Below are positions 7,498 through 9,137 of a stretch of 9,137 nt of DNA, in pieces (position 1 is the first letter of the stretch; each line of letters opens with the position of its first letter). The stretch is taken from the NCBI GenBank assembly GCA_002702965.1, contig PADE01000125.1, positions 1 through 9,137 of the forward strand. Direction: 5' to 3'. Source of the DNA: Planctomycetaceae bacterium (GTDB lineage: Bacteria; Planctomycetota; Planctomycetia; Pirellulales; Pirellulaceae). Position numbers and translations under genes: made by a program. The notes beneath the pieces were generated by a model, which saw only the letters and a list, made by a program, of their open reading frames with translations, was not told the DNA's origin and did no database searches.

Positions 7498-7529
7498 TCG
7501 ACGCGCATAGAAAGCACAGACCGAACCCC

Positions 7530-8447
7530 TTGACCACAACCCTCACTAGTCTGCCCGATTCGCTGCTGGCACTGGCAGGCGACACCGAGCGCCGCTACCA
7601 GGTCTACCCGCTGGTCAACGGTAGCAAGCGGCGCTGGATCGAAGCGCCCGACCGGGAGTTGAAAGCCGCCCAGCGCTGGCTGCTCGACCACTGGCTGTAC
7701 CAGCTGGCCCCCACCGACGCGGCGCACGGATTTGTCCGTGGCCGCTCGATCGTCAGCAACGCCGGCCATCACGTCGGCCGCGACTGGGTCGTCACCGCCG
7801 ACCTCTCTAACTTCTTTCCCTCGATCGGCGCCGACCGCGTCTCCCAGGTCATTGCCGGTCTCGACCTGAACGCAAACGCCAGCGACGCGGTGGTCCGCCT
7901 GGTCACCCGCCGGCGGCGCTTACCCCAAGGTGCGCCGACGAGTCCCCATCTGGCCAATCTGGTCGCCCGTCGCCTCGACTTGCGTTTGATCGGATGGGCC
8001 CGCCGGGGTGGTTGGAACTACACCCGCTACGCGGACGATCTGACTTTTTCGGGAGAGGGTAACCCGCGGACCCTGCTGCTGACGGTGGAGCGGATCGTCC
8101 AGGACGAGGGTTTCACGCTGGCCCCCGGCAAGACACACGTGATGCCGCGCCATCAGCGTCAACTAGTGACCGGAATGGTGGTCAACGAACGCGTCACCCT
8201 GCCCAAGCCGCGGCGCCGCCTGTTGCGGGCCATGCTGCACCGCTTGCAGACCACTGGAGCCGACGCGGTCGACCCAGGGCAGCTGCAGATCGCACAAGGC
8301 CACCTAGCACTGGCCCACTTCGTCGACCCGGAACGGTTCCAGGCCGAGTGCCGCGCCCTGGCCGATCTGCTCCGCGGAGAGGCATCACCACAAGCAGATA
8401 CCCCGAATCCGACTGTTTGCACCCCAATCGACAAAAAAGTAGACTAG
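7530..8447 (+). CDS. Retron-type reverse transcriptase
   Basis: A retron RT copies part of a structured RNA (msd) from the 2'-OH of a guanosine in the same RNA (msr) and yields a branched RNA-DNA hybrid (msDNA). Visible motifs, numbered from the TTG start (305 aa), are: RRWIEAP (34-40), HGF (66-68), retron region X NAGHH (77-81), motif A DLSNFFPSI (91-99, catalytic Asp91), LPQGAPTSP (131-139), the active site YADD (167-170, within YTRYADDLTFSG), GKTH (200-203) and retron region Y VTG (213-215). NAxxH plus VTG separates retron RTs from group II intron and DGR enzymes, and no maturase or endonuclease domain is present. The motif A to LPQG interval is short (about 32 residues), so the fingers/palm is compact. 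The start is uncertain. TTG at 7530 gives the normal family length, but its ribosome-binding site is weak. An in-frame ATG at 7410 would overlap the upstream gene by 88 nt and add 40 atypical residues. Translational coupling to the upstream gene is likely. Confidence 0.93.
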   Translation: MTTTLTSLPDSLLALAGDTERRYQVYPLVNGSKRRWIEAPDRELKAAQRWLLDHWLYQLAPTDAAHGFVRGRSIVSNAGHHVGRDWVVTADLSNFFPSIGADRVSQVIAGLDLNANASDAVVRLVTRRRRLPQGAPTSPHLANLVARRLDLRLIGWARRGGWNYTRYADDLTFSGEGNPRTLLLTVERIVQDEGFTLAPGKTHVMPRHQRQLVTGMVVNERVTLPKPRRRLLRAMLHRLQTTGADAVDPGQLQIAQGHLALAHFVDPERFQAECRALADLLRGEASPQADTPNPTVCTPIDKKVD

Positions 8448-8454
8448 CCGGCGT

Positions 8455-8474
8455 CGGCGCGACGCAGCGCGCCG
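8455..8474 (+). other. GC-rich hairpin just after the RT stop (msr stem 1 or terminator stem)
   Basis: CGGCGCG (8455-8461) pairs with CGCGCCG (8468-8474) across a 6-nt loop, which makes a very stable stem starting 8 nt after the RT stop codon. No T-run follows, which argues against a canonical intrinsic terminator. It would be the first msr hairpin in the retron RNA model, although part of it competes with the alternative long-range pairing of 8448-8457. Confidence 0.5.
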
Positions 8475-8506
8475 GTTGTGAGACCAAAGGGATCTTCAGC
8501 TTTTTG

Positions 8507-8540
8507 GGTTTCGAATTTGCTGTCTGGCAATTCCGAAACC
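8507..8540 (+). other. 13-bp hairpin with two single-base bulges (msr-like stem)
   Basis: GGTTTCG (8507-8513) pairs with CGAAACC (8534-8540). Above a one-base bulge on the 3' side (C8533) the stem continues as AA-TTGC against GCAATT, with one more bulged T (8516) and a 6-nt loop (8521-8526). This length and the small loop are typical of retron msr stems recognised by the RT. It is the clearest single hairpin between the RT stop and the long inverted repeat. Confidence 0.5.
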
Positions 8541-8593
8541 GCCTTGGGTGTTTCGCCCCGGGTGACCCCACGCGGTCCTTCGCTTTGCGGGCA

Positions 8594-8704
8594 CCCCTTC
8601 ACACCGGATGTTCCGCACAAGACGGTCCGCTCACGACAAGCGCCGGCGCCGGCGGCGTCTAATCGCTTGTCTGCTCCCCTTGCCGAACCTCCGGTGTGAA
8701 GGGG
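8594..8704 (+). repeat. Long inverted repeat / extended hairpin (msd-like)
   Basis: The 15-nt arm CCCCTTCACACCGGA (8594-8608) is the exact reverse complement of 8690-8704. After a 1x1 mismatch, GTTC (8610-8613) pairs with GAAC (8685-8688). After another 1x1 mismatch, GCA (8615-8617) pairs with TGC (8681-8683). The stem therefore extends over 24 positions with only two mismatches. Inside the loop, GACAAGCG (8635-8642) pairs with CGCTTGTC (8664-8671), and CGCCGGCGCCGGCG (8641-8654) is a perfect palindrome. A long imperfect hairpin with an internal secondary stem is the usual shape of retron msd regions. The loop is far too long for a simple terminator. Confidence 0.72.
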
Positions 8705-8816
8705 AGCCCGACGCTCCGGATCGTGAAGTCCCGATAGTCTCTTACCTCACCCCACACGAGGCGCAGCGCGTGTTTCCAGCGAGGTCGATGGTCGTTCGGT
8801 CCGGCGGAGGGGACCG

Positions 8817-9137
8817 CTAGTCGAGCGGGACCAGACCGTCCAAGAACCGCCAGTCGCGCAGGAATGCGATCAGGTCGGTCATCTGGTCGAGCGAAATATT
8901 CTTTTCGAATCCTTCGGGCATCAGCGAGGTCTGATTCGACCGAATGATCTCGATGTCGTCACGGAGCACGGTCAGCTGCTTCGCTTTGGCCTGCTTGAGG
9001 GTGACGCTGGAGCCGGTTTCCTGCGTCACGATCCCCGTATGGACTTTGCCCGAAACGGTGACCACCGTGTAACTCACATAATTGGCATCGATCGCCCGAT
9101 TAGGGTTCAAAATCGATTCCAGAATGACGGGCGGGTT
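8817..9137 (-). CDS. Putative heme-binding domain protein, C-terminal end (partial)
   Basis: Only the last 106 residues are in the window; the frame is open to the right edge and the start lies beyond it. The sequence matches the C-terminal region of the Planctomycetes/Verrucomicrobia-type putative heme-binding domain (TIGR02603-like) found at the end of large exported dehydrogenase- or HEAT-repeat-type proteins. Visible hallmarks are SILNPNRAID near the edge, a Tyr/Val-rich strand followed by SGKVHTGIV, ETGSSVTL, RDDIE, SLMPEGFEK (its Met is a candidate axial heme ligand) and DQMTDLIAFLRDW near the C-terminus. The CxxCH heme-attachment motif of the family normally lies further upstream and is outside the window. 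The gene converges on the RT gene, with 369 nt between the two stops, most of which is the candidate retron RNA. The end is intact, with a TAG stop at 8819-8817. Confidence 0.88.
   Translation of the reverse strand, partial: NPPVILESILNPNRAIDANYVSYTVVTVSGKVHTGIVTQETGSSVTLKQAKAKQLTVLRDDIEIIRSNQTSLMPEGFEKNISLDQMTDLIAFLRDWRFLDGLVPLD

Larger units (their letters stand above)
8438..8743 (+). ncRNA. Candidate retron msr-msd RNA, placed downstream of the RT
   Basis: Directly seen: AGACTA (8441-8446) is complementary to TAGTCT (8735-8740), with weak extension to 8438/8743 (an A-T and a G-T pair across one mismatch). The first arm is followed immediately by GC, so TAGC covers 8445-8448 with candidate branching G8447. 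In the known retron Ec86 the a1 arm likewise ends in TTA followed by GC. Between the arms lie hairpins at 8455-8474 and 8507-8540 (msr-like) and a long imperfect hairpin at 8594-8704 (msd-like). The product would be cDNA of roughly 100-140 nt primed at about 8734. Weak points: the terminal arms are short, the first arm overlaps the RT stop codon (8445-8447), a competing pairing exists (8448-8457 with 8708-8719), and the total of about 306 nt is long. Retron RNAs usually lie upstream of the RT, but only 32 nt are free there. Alternatives are a convergent-gene terminator region or an unrelated structured RNA. Confidence 0.42.

Noticed and set aside
7410..7529. N-terminal extension of the RT to an ATG at 7410
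   Set aside because: The extra 40 residues overlap the HU-like gene's membrane-anchor coding region and look unlike retron RT N-termini. The TTG at 7530 gives the usual family length.
7530..8447. RT as part of a group II intron or a diversity-generating retroelement
   Set aside because: There is no maturase or endonuclease domain, no intron domain V-like sequence was noticed, and no template/variable repeat pair or Avd-like gene was seen. NAxxH and VTG are retron features.
8463..8770. 9-bp direct repeat CGCAGCGCG at 8463-8471 and 8762-8770 as insertion-site duplication
   Set aside because: It is short and low-complexity in GC-rich DNA, does not flank the whole cassette, and has no associated mobile-element gene. 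It is probably coincidence.
8448..8816. Ordinary bidirectional intrinsic terminator between convergent genes
   Set aside because: The stems are not followed by T-runs, and the main inverted repeat has an 81-nt centre with its own secondary structure, which does not fit a simple terminator. Rho-dependent termination here cannot be excluded.
1..9137. CRISPR arrays, tRNA/rRNA genes and insertion sequences
   Set aside because: I saw no regularly spaced repeats, no tRNA cloverleaf-like motifs and no transposase-like protein in the window.

Overview
The window looks like chromosomal DNA of a planctomycete, probably Pirellulales-like, with high GC. The evidence is a DUF1501 protein, a very long PSCyt1/DUF1549/DUF1553 'planctomycete cytochrome' protein and the C-terminal end of a Planctomycetes/Verrucomicrobia-type putative heme-binding protein. 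These families are strongly expanded in that phylum. The assignment rests on recognised families and motifs; no database search was possible.

Layout: (1) Bases 1-458 hold no convincing gene, but they contain a hairpin and a promoter-like site upstream of a small 98-aa orphan gene (459-755, +). (2) Bases 838-5661 hold a two-gene minus-strand operon. The first gene is an exported 1129-aa protein with two CxxCH heme motifs, followed after 18 nt by a Tat-exported DUF1501 protein. (3) Bases 5662-6069 are a divergent intergenic region with inverted repeats and back-to-back promoter-like boxes. (4) Bases 6070-8447 are a two-gene plus-strand unit: a 475-aa protein with an unknown N-terminus, a Pro/Ala-rich linker, two HU/IHF-like folds and a C-terminal membrane anchor, then a 305-aa retron-type reverse transcriptase. 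(5) Bases 8448-8816 have no gene but are unusually rich in secondary structure. (6) Bases 8817-9137 are the 3' end of a minus-strand heme-binding-domain gene that continues past the right edge.

The part most worth attention is 6070 to about 8743, which looks like a retron. The RT has the catalytic YADD and both retron hallmarks, an NAxxH motif (region X) and a VTG motif (region Y). Only 32 nt separate it from the upstream gene, so there is no room for the usual msr-msd RNA directly before the RT. The structured region directly after the RT can instead be read as a retron RNA: terminal arms that can pair (8438-8446 with 8735-8743), a TAGC with a candidate branching G at the RT stop codon, one strong and one or two weaker msr-like hairpins, and an approximately 111-nt msd-like long hairpin. 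The partner gene, a membrane-anchored tandem HU-like protein, does not match any retron effector class I recognise. Together they may form an undescribed anti-phage retron in which the HU-like protein senses or binds the msDNA at the membrane. The RT assignment is strong. The position of the RNA and the effector role are inferences.
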